A DNA stretch of 64,000 nt, from contig NZ_CP078088.1 of NCBI RefSeq assembly GCF_022701175.1, positions 2,604,001 to 2,668,000 on the forward strand, given 5' to 3'. Made by a program: the position numbers and the translations under genes. Origin of the DNA: Allobaculum sp. Allo2. GTDB lineage: Bacteria > Bacillota_I > Bacilli_A > Erysipelotrichales > Erysipelotrichaceae. The notes beneath the pieces are model-generated. The model was not told the DNA's origin. It saw only the letters and a list, made by a program, of their open reading frames with translations, and did no database searches. Below, piece by piece: positions 41,545-50,783 of the stretch. Within the stretch, counting starts at the first letter, position 1, and each line of letters starts with the position of its first letter.

Positions 41545-42743
41545 TTATTCTACGCTTACTTCCTTGACGTTGGACTGAACACCGTCAACGAGTTCAACAA
41601 CGAGAACGGATTTTGCTGGAGTGTGGTTTGTCTCATCAAATGTGAAGGATCCAGTGATACCGGAGAAGTCTGCTTTCTTGATGGCTTCGTTCAGTTCTGC
41701 ACCCGTCGCACCGGACGTTTCGAGACTGGAGAGGAGCAGGTTGGTTGCATCATAGGCAAGCGCCGCAAACATGCTTGGTTCTTCGCCGTATGCTGCTTTG
41801 TAGTCTTCGATGAACTTGGACAGTTCTTCGCTTGGATCAATCGCTGTGTAGGCGGTTGTGTAATAAATATTGTTGGCGTAGTCGTTGCCGATCTGCTGGA
41901 TGAAGTCAGCGGAGTCAAATCCGTCTGCACCGATGATCGGTTTTTCAATGCCGGCTGCCTTGGCTGCCTTTACGATCTGGGCTGCTTCGTTATAGTAGCC
42001 GCCAACGTAAATAACATCGAAGTCGAGGTCTTTGATTTTGGTAATGAAGCTTGCAAAATCCTTGTCGCCGGACTGGTATTCGGAACGGTCGAGAACTTCG
42101 CCGCCGAGGCTTTCGAATTCTTCGGTGAAGGCTTCGGCCAGGCCGGAACCGTAGTCGGATACTTCGTTCAGGACAACGGCTTTTTCGCGTCAAGATTGTT
42201 GTAGGCATATTCCGCCATGCCTTTGCCCTGATAGCTGTCTTCAAAGCAGACACGCCACGCATATTCATATGGTGTACCATCTGCCTTGAGCATGGCGTTT
42301 ACCTGCGTTGCGGAAGGAGAAATTACAGGAACCTGCTTCGATGTCGCAAATTCATACGTAGCGATGGAGCTTGCGGAAGTCGCAGGTCCGACAACGCCGA
42401 CAACACCGTCCTGTTCGATCAGTTTCGTAATTGCAGCAACCGATTCAGCCGGTTCGCCCTTGTCATCAAATTCAACCGTTTCTACGGTGAAGGGCTTGTC
42501 TTCACGGGCGTTGAACTGCTGTACAGCGATTTTCGCACCGTTAATTTCTTTTGTGCCGTAGTCAGCGACCTGACCGGTCAGCTCGAAGTTGAGACCGATT
42601 TTAACGGTATCGCCAGCTTTGGCGGAAGAGCCTGCAGCAGAATCTGCGGTACTGCTGCCAGTTGCAGGAGTGCTTGAGCAGCCAGCGAGCATGGATGTGC
42701 AGAGTAATGTGGCTCCGGCTGCTTTCCAGAAGTGTTTTGTCAT
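41545..42743 (-). CDS. livK: Branched-chain amino acid substrate-binding lipoprotein LivK
   Basis: About 399 residues. Type II signal peptide with lipobox LAGC, then a Ser/Thr/Ala linker and a class I periplasmic-binding fold: VKIGLNFELTGQVADYG, VGVVGPATSASSIATYEFA, VISPSATQ, and the family's second-lobe DFASFITKIKDLDFDVIYVGG. It captures branched-chain amino acids outside the cell for LivHMGF. One break near 42185 in a five-A run (DAKKAVVLNEVSDYGSG). First gene of the operon. Confidence 0.94.
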
Positions 42744-43057
42744 TTTGTTCCTCTTTCTAAAAAGATAGCTTAAATATTAAACGCAAAACCGATAATCTCA
42801 ACATATCTTCCCGTGCCCTTCCCTTATTTCTGCGTTTTTGTGTGCTTTGTACGTTTTTTCATGAAAATAATTGAAAATGAAATGAAAACTTCTTGCTTTG
42901 GTGTACACGTTTCATTCACATTTGACCCGATTTGGATCGAAAACGCCCGAGTCACCCGTACAACCGTTCTCCCTGCCGTCAAAAAGCGCACTTTTCTTCC
43001 CGATCCGATCCTTTCCGAAAACCGTCGTTTCCTTTCCACAAGCAGACGCATTCCTAC
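42744..43057. other. Upstream region of livK, no gene supported
   Basis: About 310 bases. Several short open frames occur in all directions but none has a ribosome site or family match. It holds the livK promoter region and ends at the terminator at 43058. Confidence 0.45.
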
Positions 43058-43100
43058 AAAACCCGCCCGATCGAGCCAAAATTTCGATCGGACGGGTTTT
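43058..43100. terminator. Bidirectional terminator after the VirD4-like gene
   Basis: AAAACCCGCCCGATCGA pairs with TCGATCGGACGGGTTTT (one mismatch), with T runs on both strands; it ends the accessory cassette. Confidence 0.88.
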
Positions 43101-43170
43101 ATTCTCTGGTTTTTGCGATCTGCGAACCGTTTCTGTGAGTACCTTACGGGGTGCGGATCGCATTCCAAAG

Positions 43171-44481
43171 TCAGCGCGACGAGAAAAACTCATCAAACCG
43201 GAAGCGGAAAGGCGGCATGCCCAGCGTACTGATAATGGCTTCGCCAATCTGTAGCCGGGTGATATCCACGTCTTCAACGACCGTCGTTTCCCGAATCTGC
43301 TCGACCAGTCCTCTTGACGTGATATTGGACAGGAAGCTTGCCGAACGCAGATTCATTCCATAAAGATCCTTGATGTAGCCGCGGGAATTGGAATCGTTGA
43401 CCCGAAAAGCGAACGTTGTCGCGAAACCGGAAAGAATGCTTCGCGCCAGGTTTTCGCCATACGCTGCCGAAATCTGATCCACGTTCTGAATTCCGATCGC
43501 GAACTTGGCGCCCAGGCTTCGTCCAAAATTGACGCCGTCGTCAATGTGTTCGAGATGCGGAAGCAGCCGGAATTCATCGAGCATGAAATAAACGTTTCCT
43601 TCGTTGCTCTTGCGGCAGAGCGCTTCCTTGATTGCCAGATCGACCAGCAGCTTATAAATCGGTGTAAGCAGATTGCCGATGCCCGTGTCATATTCGATGA
43701 AAATGACACGGCCGCCTTTCTGGCGAACCAGTTCCCGCATGGAGAGCGTTCCCTTCTGCTTAAAATTGCCGATCAGAATTTCCCGCACTGCCTGCTGCAG
43801 TTCCGAGACGACGCCCATTGTCTGTCCGGACTTCGGATCATCAATATACGTACTCATCGACTTCAGATCGGGATAGGAAAGAAGAATTTTCTTCATGGCT
43901 TCCGGAGAGAACGTATCCAGCATGGAACGGAGCGCCTTGTTATTGTGATGCGCCGCCATTTTCTCGGAGCGGTTCATGTGCAGCATCAGCGCCGTAAACA
44001 GGTCTTTCGCCGCATTTGGGAAAAACGGCTGCGAGCTGTTGTGAATCTTGTCATAAAAAAGCGTACCGGCAATTTCGTAGACGTTTTCTTCGACGCGGTC
44101 ATCGATCATGACTTCGTTAAAGACGTTCCAGCAGTCAAAACCAGCGCCGCCGGTAGCCCGGGCATCGTTGCTGATGACGACATCGCCCGGACAGTAAAAC
44201 TCATCGTAATAGTCGCCTTTGGTATCAAAAATGATCAGCACATCCTGTCCGGTCAGTCCGGCACGGACATTGCGGATCAGGTGATTGAAGCAGTTGGATT
44301 TGCCGCTTCCAATTCCGCCAAGCAGAAGCAGATGGCGTGACAGCATCTGCTCACCCGGACAGAGCAGTACACTGTTCCCGGTTCGAAGCGTTCCGGGAAG
44401 GCCGAATTTTGCCGTCTGTTCTACGTAAGTCAGATCATCATGAAGATATTCACCGCTGAGAATCTGTTCGTTGTATTCCAT
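43171..44481 (-). CDS. VirD4/TraG-like P-loop ATPase without membrane segment
   Basis: 436 residues, intact, started at the ATG at 44481 with AAAGGA upstream (an ATG 24 bases earlier is possible). Walker A GGIGSGKSN at 55-63, IIFDTKGDYYDEF near 83-95, Walker B VYFMLDEFRLLP with Asp302-Glu303, then the TraG/TraM-recognition segment GRSLGAKFAIGIQNVDQI. This is the type IV coupling-protein fold that pumps DNA or protein into a secretion channel, but the usual N-terminal membrane helices are missing. No relaxase or T4SS channel genes are in the window. It follows the acidic repeat protein by 57 bases. Confidence 0.8.
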   Translation of the reverse strand: MEYNEQILSGEYLHDDLTYVEQTAKFGLPGTLRTGNSVLLCPGEQMLSRHLLLLGGIGSGKSNCFNHLIRNVRAGLTGQDVLIIFDTKGDYYDEFYCPGDVVISNDARATGGAGFDCWNVFNEVMIDDRVEENVYEIAGTLFYDKIHNSSQPFFPNAAKDLFTALMLHMNRSEKMAAHHNNKALRSMLDTFSPEAMKKILLSYPDLKSMSTYIDDPKSGQTMGVVSELQQAVREILIGNFKQKGTLSMRELVRQKGGRVIFIEYDTGIGNLLTPIYKLLVDLAIKEALCRKSNEGNVYFMLDEFRLLPHLEHIDDGVNFGRSLGAKFAIGIQNVDQISAAYGENLARSILSGFATTFAFRVNDSNSRGYIKDLYGMNLRSASFLSNITSRGLVEQIRETTVVEDVDITRLQIGEAIISTLGMPPFRFRFDEFFSSR

Positions 44482-44537
44482 TTTCTTTTCCTTTCTTCCA
44501 TACATTGAGGCTGAAGCATTGGACTAGCTGGGAGGAA

Positions 44538-46721
44538 TCAGTAGGATATGCCCTTCTGTTCGTCTTCTTCCTCCTCTTTAGAGGAACTCTCCCCGCTGTC
44601 TGATGGCAAAGAACCGTCCTCCATGCTGGGCTCATCGGACAGACTCTGATCTTCGGACTGGGCCTGTTCTTCGTTTTCAGATGTTTCTTCTTCCTGATCT
44701 GCCGATTCATCCATGTTTACATCATCCGAATGGTTCCGATCTTCCTGTTCTCTCTGGTCTTCGTTTTCGTCGTAAGAGTCGTCCATGTTCAATTCGTCGG
44801 ATTCGACCTGATCCTCCTGTTCCGTCTCGTCTTCACTTTCCTCGGGAGAATCGTCCATGTTCAGTTCATCGGACTCGACCTGATCTTCCTGTTCGCTCTG
44901 GTCTTCACTTTCTTCGGGAGAGTCGTCCATGTTCAGTTCATCGGATTCGACCTGATCCTCCTGTTCCGTCTCGTCTTCACTTTCCTCGGGAGAATCGTCC
45001 ATGTTCAGTTCATCGGGCTCGACCTGATCTTCCTGTTCGCTCTGGTCTTCACTTTCTTCGGGAGAGTCGTCCATGTTCAATTCGTCGGATTCGACCTGAT
45101 CCTCCTGTTCAGTCTCGTCTTCACTTTCCTCGGGAGAATCGTCCATGTTCAGTTCATCGGACTCGACCTGATCTTCCTGTTCGCTCTGGTCTTCACTTTC
45201 TTCGGGAGAGTCGTCCATGTTCAGTTCATCGGATTCGACCTGATCTTCCTGTTCAGTCTGATCTTCGCTTTCGGCTGCGGATTTGTCCTCGGTCTCTTCG
45301 ACCGCTTCGCTTTCCTCTTCCTGTTCGCTCTGATCTTCGCTTTCAGCCTCAGATTCGTCCTCGGTCTCTTCAGACCTTTCACTCTGATCTTCCTGCTCAG
45401 TTTCGTCTTCACTTTCTTCGGGGAGTCGTCCATGTTCAGTTCATCGGACTCGACCTGATCTTCCTGTTCAGTCTGATCTTCGCTTTCGGCTGCGGATTTG
45501 TCCTCGGTCTCTTCGACCGCTTCGCTTTCGCCTTCCTGCTCGCTCTGACCTTCGCTTTCAGCCTCAGATTCGTCCTCGGTCTCTTCCGCTGTTTTGCTTT
45601 CGCCTTCCTGCTGATCCTGGTCTTCGCTTTCGGCAGCTTCTTCCGCTTTCTTTGGTAAAACCTCCGTGTTCAGTTCTCTGTTGATCGTCTGGTCTTCCTG
45701 CTCGGCCTTTTCCGCTTCTTTGTGGAAAGAGGGATCCGGCGGCAAGTTATTTATGCCTTCGCGTTCTCCATAAACTGCCTGATGCAGCCGCTGCCATTCC
45801 GGATCCCGCTTATACTCCGTCTGGTTTTCCGGACTGTATCCATGATCATCCATGTACTGCTTAAGCCGCTCCTGTTCCGGGGTCAGCAGAGATTTTTCGG
45901 AAGCGGGCTTAGCTGGACCAAGTTCTGGATGCTCTGCCTGCCGAATCCGATTGCAGACATCCTTATAGCTGTCCTCTGCTTTATAGTCGATTCCATGATC
46001 ATCGCAGTATTTCATGAGCATCTCTTTATCGAGATTTTCTTCGATGTTCGGATCCTGTAACTGGCTGATCGCATCCTGAAGGTGTCTGGAATATGAATCA
46101 CAGGCATGCGATTTTTATACTCTTCATACATCTGGTCTTTGCCGAGAGTTCTTTCGTTGGATTCAAAAACTTTTCGAACGCCTTCTTCTCCTTTGCGGTC
46201 GGCTGTTCGCTCCCGGACTGGACGTTATAGCGCGGATCCACTTTGTCTTGATTGCTGTAGTAGTTCACGAGCTGATTGCCCGCATCCCGTTTAAAATTGC
46301 TTTCCCAGACTTTGACTTCCATGGGATCCGGATGCGTCACTTTTCCGTCGATCGCATCCCGCTGATAGGCGTGATAGTATTCGTGATAAACCGTATTCAC
46401 CAGTTCGGCCGGCGCATCCGTACGATCGCAGTAATACAGCTGCCCGTTTTCCGCCATATACTGCCGGCCTTCTTCCACAAGGTAGCGGTTGAGGCATACG
46501 ACATTTTCATTCTCATCAAAAGATCCGAAGCGTCCTCCGCTCATGGGTTCAAACCACATCGGCCGGCGTTCAATCCCGTATTCGTCTGCGACGCGATTGC
46601 CCAGCTCCTGCAGCGCTGCCTTCCGGTTTTCGACGCTCATCCGGTTCCAGTTCGAAGAAGCAAAAGACTGATAGAGCTTTTCATCGCTCATAAGCGCAAA
46701 GCGCATCTGTCGTAAGTTCAT
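44538..46721 (-). CDS. Putative zincin (HExxH) with long acidic repeat tail
   Basis: About 728 residues when joined. Residues 1-190 hold a possible zinc peptidase core: LVNTVYHEYYHAYQRDA (HExxH at 113-117) and PDPMEVKVWESNF as a likely third-ligand region. A middle part has repeated YMDDHGY / YCDDHGID helices. From about residue 340 the protein is Glu/Asp/Ser/Gln-rich, with tandem 24-residue units starting MDDSPEESED. The start ATG at 46721 has AAGGAG. Breaks near 46130, 46100 and 45423. No signal peptide. Family not recognised; peptidase activity is inference. It lies between a small gene and the VirD4-like ATPase on one strand. Confidence 0.65.
44750..45300 (-). repeat. Tandem 72-bp repeats with a 144-bp higher-order period
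   Basis: At least six 72-bp units encode MDDSPEESEDxxEQEDQVxxDELN. Units alternate between xx = QS and ET, and the third codon bases alternate with them (TCTCCC versus TCTCCG-type patterns), so pairs of units were duplicated together. More diverged acidic units continue to about 45600. The repeats create long false frames on the plus strand. Confidence 0.9.
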
Positions 46722-46736
46722 GACTTTCTGCTCCTT

Positions 46737-47035
46737 TTAGCGCGGTCCCTGCCAGATGAGCCGTTCGCCCAGGACGGGATCTTTTTCCACAGATCGTAAA
46801 GACGGAATGCTTCCACAATTCCTCCGGCTCTGTGAATTTTTTGAATCACAGGAACGGTATATTTTTCATCCGTCTCAAACGGCTCATGATTCATCCATCG
46901 CTCCAGTGCGGGTTTCGAGCCGTCTTCAAAGGTGCGCTGAAAGTCTCTGGCGTAATACATTGCCGCCTGCGCATCGAGGTACGGACACTCTTCCTGAATG
47001 CGTTTTGCGAGACGATTTACATTAATATCAATCAT
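46737..47035 (-). CDS. Small hypothetical protein (about 99 aa)
   Basis: Starts at 47035 (MIDINVNRLAKRIQEECPYLD) with AAAGGAA upstream. Helical, no membrane segment (YYARDFQRTFEDG, ALERWMNHEPFE, IVEAFRLYDLWKK). One A is missing near 46783; restored, it ends DPVLGERLIWQGPR just before the ribosome site of the next gene. The three genes from here to 43171 form one transcription unit. No family recognised. Confidence 0.65.
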
Positions 47036-47054
47036 TTCGATTTCCTTTCCAAAA

Positions 47055-47089
47055 CAAAGACAGGCAGCGAAAGCCGATGCCTGTCTTTG
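47055..47089 (-). terminator. Intrinsic terminator after the zinc-ribbon gene
   Basis: CAAAGACAGGCA pairs perfectly with TGCCTGTCTTTG (12 bp) and is followed by TTTG on the minus strand. It would partly separate the zinc-ribbon gene from the next three. Confidence 0.85.
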
Positions 47090-47113
47090 TTGCGATCGCA
47101 GAATTTCGATCGG

Positions 47114-48104
47114 CTATTTCCATTTTTGATGGCCAGATCGCCCTGCGTCTGAAGATCCTGAATCAGAGCGCCGAGCTCATCCATCATCTTGTTGGTGTCG
47201 ACAGTCGGGCCGCCGGTCAGCGAAAGCAGCGCCGCATTGCCGAGCATGTTGGTCGGCCCGCTCCCAAACGAAATACTGTTGCCGGTGTAGTTGCTGGAAT
47301 GAATGCTCAGCTTGAAGCATTTTTGCATCAGGCCGACAATGATCAGTAAGATCCCCAGCCCCATAAACAGAAACAGTACGAGCGGATTGACCATCGCTGC
47401 AAAGGGGGAACAGAGAAGAAGAAGTGCTCCGCCAACGACCATCGAAATCTGAATGTCGCGCCCGTAATAGGCGGTAACGCCGGTGACGCCGTCAATCCAG
47501 GCCTGCTGAGCGATCCGGCTTCCGCTGCCTTCTCCGTTAAAGAGGACGCGCTTATTCGTTACGGTAAGATATCCCATGCAGCGCGGGGAGCGGATATCGG
47601 CACATACGTAGTCCCGGATTACGATTTCCCCGTCCGAAAGAATTACGCCATGACACGTCTTGTCCCGGTTTGGCGCTTCCGCATTTTCCACTGCGCGCTG
47701 AGCGACCGGCCGGTAAGCCGCCGAGGCATTATCCACAAACGACTGAACCGAACCGACGACCGCCTGCACGGTCTGCATGGCGGAAGAGGCAGCGGAAGAA
47801 ACGGACTGCGTCTGGGCGTTTGTCTTTACCGCATTCGAAAACTATCCGTTCTGCGCATTCTGGACGGGCTGCGCGTTCTGCGCATAAGGCGTACTGGATA
47901 CCGCCCGGGCATTCTGAGGATATCCGGCATTTTTGCCGGCTGAACAGTTTTGCCAGGCTGAACTCTCTGCGCCGATGCGTTTTGGACCGGATTCGACTTT
48001 GCCGGCTGACTGGCCGGAGAGGATTTGGAAACAGGCGTTCCGCAGCTGGTGCAGAACAGCGCCGTATCGGAAATGGGAGCATGACAGTGCTCACAGTATT
48101 TCAT
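47114..48104 (-). CDS. Zinc-ribbon, PH-like membrane protein (interrupted)
   Basis: Starts MKYCEHCHAPISDTALFCTSC, a zinc ribbon with two CxxC knuckles at residues 4-7 and 18-21. A Gln/Asn/Ala/Pro-rich linker follows, then a bacterial PH-like domain (GVILSDGEIVIRDYV, GYLTVTNKRVLF, AWIDGVTGVTAYYG) and two membrane helices (MVVGGALLLLCSPF; VLFLFMGLGILLIIVGL). Joined length about 330. An A is missing near 47932 and another near 47127 (then ending AIKKWK). An in-frame TAG stands at 47842-47844 in the linker; it could be a substitution error, or the gene may really be split. Zinc-ribbon plus PH-like proteins are membrane proteins of unknown role. Confidence 0.7.
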
Positions 48105-48138
48105 AATTTTCCTTCTTTCTTTTCTTACTTTTTTCTTT

Positions 48139-48182
48139 TAAAGCGCAACAGGTACGGAATTAAAGCGCAACAGGTACGGAAA
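48139..48182. repeat. Tandem duplication of 22 bp
   Basis: AAAGCGCAACAGGTACGGAA plus two T/A bases occurs twice head to tail, upstream of the zinc-ribbon gene. It may affect that gene's promoter. Confidence 0.85.
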
Positions 48183-48402
48183 ATTGAGCGTCTGGTTTGA
48201 CACTCACGTTTTCTTTTGACTGTCATTGTCTTTTTGTACCGTAGCCTTTCCCTGCATCGTCCAATTCTTCTGAAAATCAATCAATTTATGCAAGCGCTGC
48301 TCATTCTTGCAATACCGGATTGTACCTTTCGTTTTTCTATAGGCGATGGCTTTTCGAAGCGTGCAAACGAATAATGGATCCCGCCTTTTTGGAAAAGAAA
48401 AA
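48183..48402. other. Intergenic stretch without supported gene
   Basis: A 71-codon frame on the minus strand (48204-48419) starts inside a terminator and has no ribosome site, so I do not call it. Nothing else seen. Confidence 0.4.
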
Positions 48403-48437
48403 GAGTCTGCAGGTACCATTGCAGTACGTACAGACTC
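48398..48437 (-). terminator. Terminator of the M50 protease gene
   Basis: GAGTCTG..GGTAC pairs with GTAC..CAGACTC and is followed by TTTTTCTTTT on the minus strand. A further perfect hairpin GGACTGGA-TGA-TCCAGTCC lies at 48518-48536. Confidence 0.8.
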
Positions 48438-48555
48438 AAAAAGGGTTCACAACAGAGCGGTTCAGAACGGAATTTCCAGACAATCCCGTTCGATCTCTTT
48501 CGTTTGTGCGGCGCCTTGGACTGGATGATCCAGTCCCCGCGCGTAAACAGGCCGT

Positions 48556-49219
48556 TTAAATAAACGGAGAAAGCAGCCAGAGCGCTCCGCTTTCCATCCA
48601 GCCGATCATGGTGGAACGCATCATGGCCAGCGGTCCATCGAGAATGCCGGAGAAAATCACAACCAGAAACAGCAGGGACATCCAGGCAGGCGGATTATTG
48701 ACTTTGAAGTATTCTCGGTCCGGCAAAAATGCCCAGAAAATGCGGGATCCGTCCAGCGGCGGGATCGGAATCAGGTTGAAGACGCCAAATCCCATGGACA
48801 TCACCGCGGTCGCGGACAGAAGCGAGATCAGATACGATCCGATGGCAGTGTTCACGAAGCCGCCGGTGAAATAAACCAGCACTTCAAAAGGAACACGCAG
48901 ACAAAGGAAAGCAGGAAGTTGGTCATCGGACCCGCAAAAGCGGTCCAGATCATGCCGGTTTTCGGATCCTTGTAGCGGGATGGATCGACCGGTACCGGTT
49001 TGGCCCATCCAAAACCAAAGAGCAGCAGGCAGAGCAGACCCATCCAGTCGATATGGTGGAACGGGTTTAAAGAAATTCGTCCGCGCGATTTTGCCAGCGA
49101 ATCCCCAGCCAGTAGGAGACCAGTCCATGCGCCATTTCATGAAGCGTCATGGAAAGGAAAACGGCAATCAGATAAATCGAAATCATGCGCAGATCGAATG
49201 TTCGAAGGGCAGATAACAT
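48556..49219 (-). CDS. Site-2 protease family (M50) membrane metalloprotease
   Basis: About 221 residues. Start at 49219 with AAAGGAG. The zinc site is SMTLHEMAHGLVSYWLG (HExxH) in the first helix; the third ligand region is NLIPIPPLDGSRIF. Four to six membrane helices. The compact form, without PDZ domain, matches YwhC-type S2P proteins of Firmicutes, whose substrates are mostly unknown. Breaks near 49093 (GGGG for GGGGG) and 48889 (TTTT for TTTTT). Confidence 0.9.
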
Positions 49220-49399
49220 AAATTCTCCTTTCGCAAAGCCAGAGCCTTTCAAAGTCATTTGCGTCGAATTCGGTCCATTGGAGTTCGCAAAAGCATTCTT
49301 TTGCGGCTATACATTTTGGGACCGTATACCCATCATACAGAACGCCATCCAAAAGAAAAGGATTCCGGTTTGATTTGGGCACAGTGTAAGAATTCAAAA

Positions 49400-49426
49400 G
49401 ACTCTCCGCGATCGAGACGGAGAGTC
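49400..49426 (-). terminator. Intrinsic terminator of the ispF-ychF operon
   Basis: GACTCTCCG pairs with CGGAGAGTC, followed by TTTTG on the minus strand, 40 bases past the ychF stop. Confidence 0.88.
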
Positions 49427-49465
49427 AAATTGTTTTCAGATGGAATGGAATACCGTCCTGTCGGA

Positions 49466-50566
49466 TTAGACGTTGAAGCGGAAATGCATCACGTCGCCGT
49501 CCTGAACGACATAGTCCTTGCCTTCCAGGCGCAGCTTGCCGGCTTCCTTAACCGCCTGTTCGCTTTCGAGACGATCGATGTCATCAAAGGCGTACACTTC
49601 GGCACGGATAAAGCCGCGCTTGAAGTCGGTGTGAATGACGCCGGCGCAGTCCGGCGCTTTCATGCCGCGCTTGAATGTCCATGCACGACATTCGTCGGTG
49701 CCTGCAGTCAGGAACGTGCAGAGATCGAGCGTCGCGTACGCAGTCTGAATCAGATGATCGAGACCGGACTGCGGAAGACCGAGATCTTCGAGGAACGCGT
49801 CCTTTTCTTCCGGTTCCAGACTGGAAAGTTCTTCTTCAAGACGGGCGCAGATCGGAACGATGCGCGCGCCTTCGGCTTCGGCCATTTTGGACAGTGCCTG
49901 GAAATACGGATTGGCCGACGGATCGGCGATGCCTTCGTCATCCATGTTGGCTACGTAAATGACCGGTTTGACAGTCAGCAGACCGTACTGGTGCAGAATC
50001 GGCGCTTCGTCTTCCGTAATTTCCAGAGAGCGGGCCGGATTTCCGGCTTCCAGATGCGGTTTAAGACGGGAAAGCAGATTCATTTCCGCTTTGGCGCTCT
50101 TATCGCCGCTCGATGCCTTTCGTTCAACTTTGGCAATGCGGTTTTCTGCCGTCGACAGATCGGCGAGGATCAGTTCGAGATTGATAATTTCGGCATCACG
50201 AACCGGGTCGACTGAGTTTTCCACATGCGTGATGTTCGGATCGTCAAAGCAGCGAACGACATGGCAGATCGCATCCGTGTTCCGGATGTTCGCCAGAAAC
50301 TGGTTGCCCAGTCCTTCGCCTTTGGACGCGCCTTTGACCAGACCGGCAATATCGGTAAATTCAAAGGTCGTATAAATCGTTTTCTTCGGATGAAACAGTT
50401 CCGTCAGGCGGTCTACGCGGCGATCGGGTACTTCAACGACGCCGACGTTGGGCGAGATGGTCGCAAACGGATAGTTGGCAGCCTCCGCCTGCGAGTTGGT
50501 GATGGCATTAAACAGGGTGGACTTGCCTACGTTTGGCAGTCCGACAATTCCTGCAGTTAAAGACAT
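49466..50566 (-). CDS. ychF: Redox-regulated ATPase YchF
   Basis: 366 residues, intact. An Obg-family P-loop protein that uses ATP: Walker A GLPNVGKSTLFNAIT, switch FTDIAGLVKGASKGEGLGNQ (the family's replacement of catalytic Gln), the nucleotide-specificity motif VANMDDEG, a coiled-coil insertion and the C-terminal TGS-like end DYVVQDGDVMHFRFNV. It binds ribosomes in known species. The ribosome site AAGGAGG is inside the end of the DUF951 gene. Confidence 0.96.
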   Translation of the reverse strand: MSLTAGIVGLPNVGKSTLFNAITNSQAEAANYPFATISPNVGVVEVPDRRVDRLTELFHPKKTIYTTFEFTDIAGLVKGASKGEGLGNQFLANIRNTDAICHVVRCFDDPNITHVENSVDPVRDAEIINLELILADLSTAENRIAKVERKASSGDKSAKAEMNLLSRLKPHLEAGNPARSLEITEDEAPILHQYGLLTVKPVIYVANMDDEGIADPSANPYFQALSKMAEAEGARIVPICARLEEELSSLEPEEKDAFLEDLGLPQSGLDHLIQTAYATLDLCTFLTAGTDECRAWTFKRGMKAPDCAGVIHTDFKRGFIRAEVYAFDDIDRLESEQAVKEAGKLRLEGKDYVVQDGDVMHFRFNV

Positions 50567-50571
50567 TGATT

Positions 50572-50783
50572 CTATTCCTCCTTGTTCTGATCCGCTTTCC
50601 GGATGACGCGCTTGAGCTTTTTCTCAAATTTGGAACGCGGCATCAGAACGCTGGTCTGACAGCCCTGGCACTTGATTCGAATATCGGCGCCCATGCGAAT
50701 GATTTTCCATTCTTTGGAAAGATGGCAGGGGTGCTCTTTTTCATTTCCACAATGTCGCCAAGGTCGTATTGAATATCAGTCAT
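50572..50783 (-). CDS. DUF951 domain-containing protein
   Basis: About 70 residues. Starts at 50783 behind GAGGG; one A missing near 50738 hides the frame. Restored it reads MKKEHPCHLSKEWKIIRMGA, DIRIKCQGCQTSVLMPRSKF and a basic end, the full DUF951 signature with its single CxxC. Function unknown; in Firmicutes it is typically next to ychF, as here. Its start overlaps the folD stop by eight bases. Confidence 0.88.

Noticed and set aside
44603..45658. Plus-strand frame of 351 codons and another of 242 opposite the acidic repeats
   Set aside because: Acidic codons read backwards give stop-free Leu/Phe/Arg-rich frames; the minus frame has the proper start, ribosome site and context.
43171..46721. 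Complete conjugative element
   Set aside because: No relaxase, VirB4, other T4SS gene, integrase or attachment site was found in the window; only a coupling-protein-like ATPase is present.
48204..48419. 71-codon minus-strand gene
   Set aside because: It begins inside a terminator hairpin, has no ribosome site and no family features.
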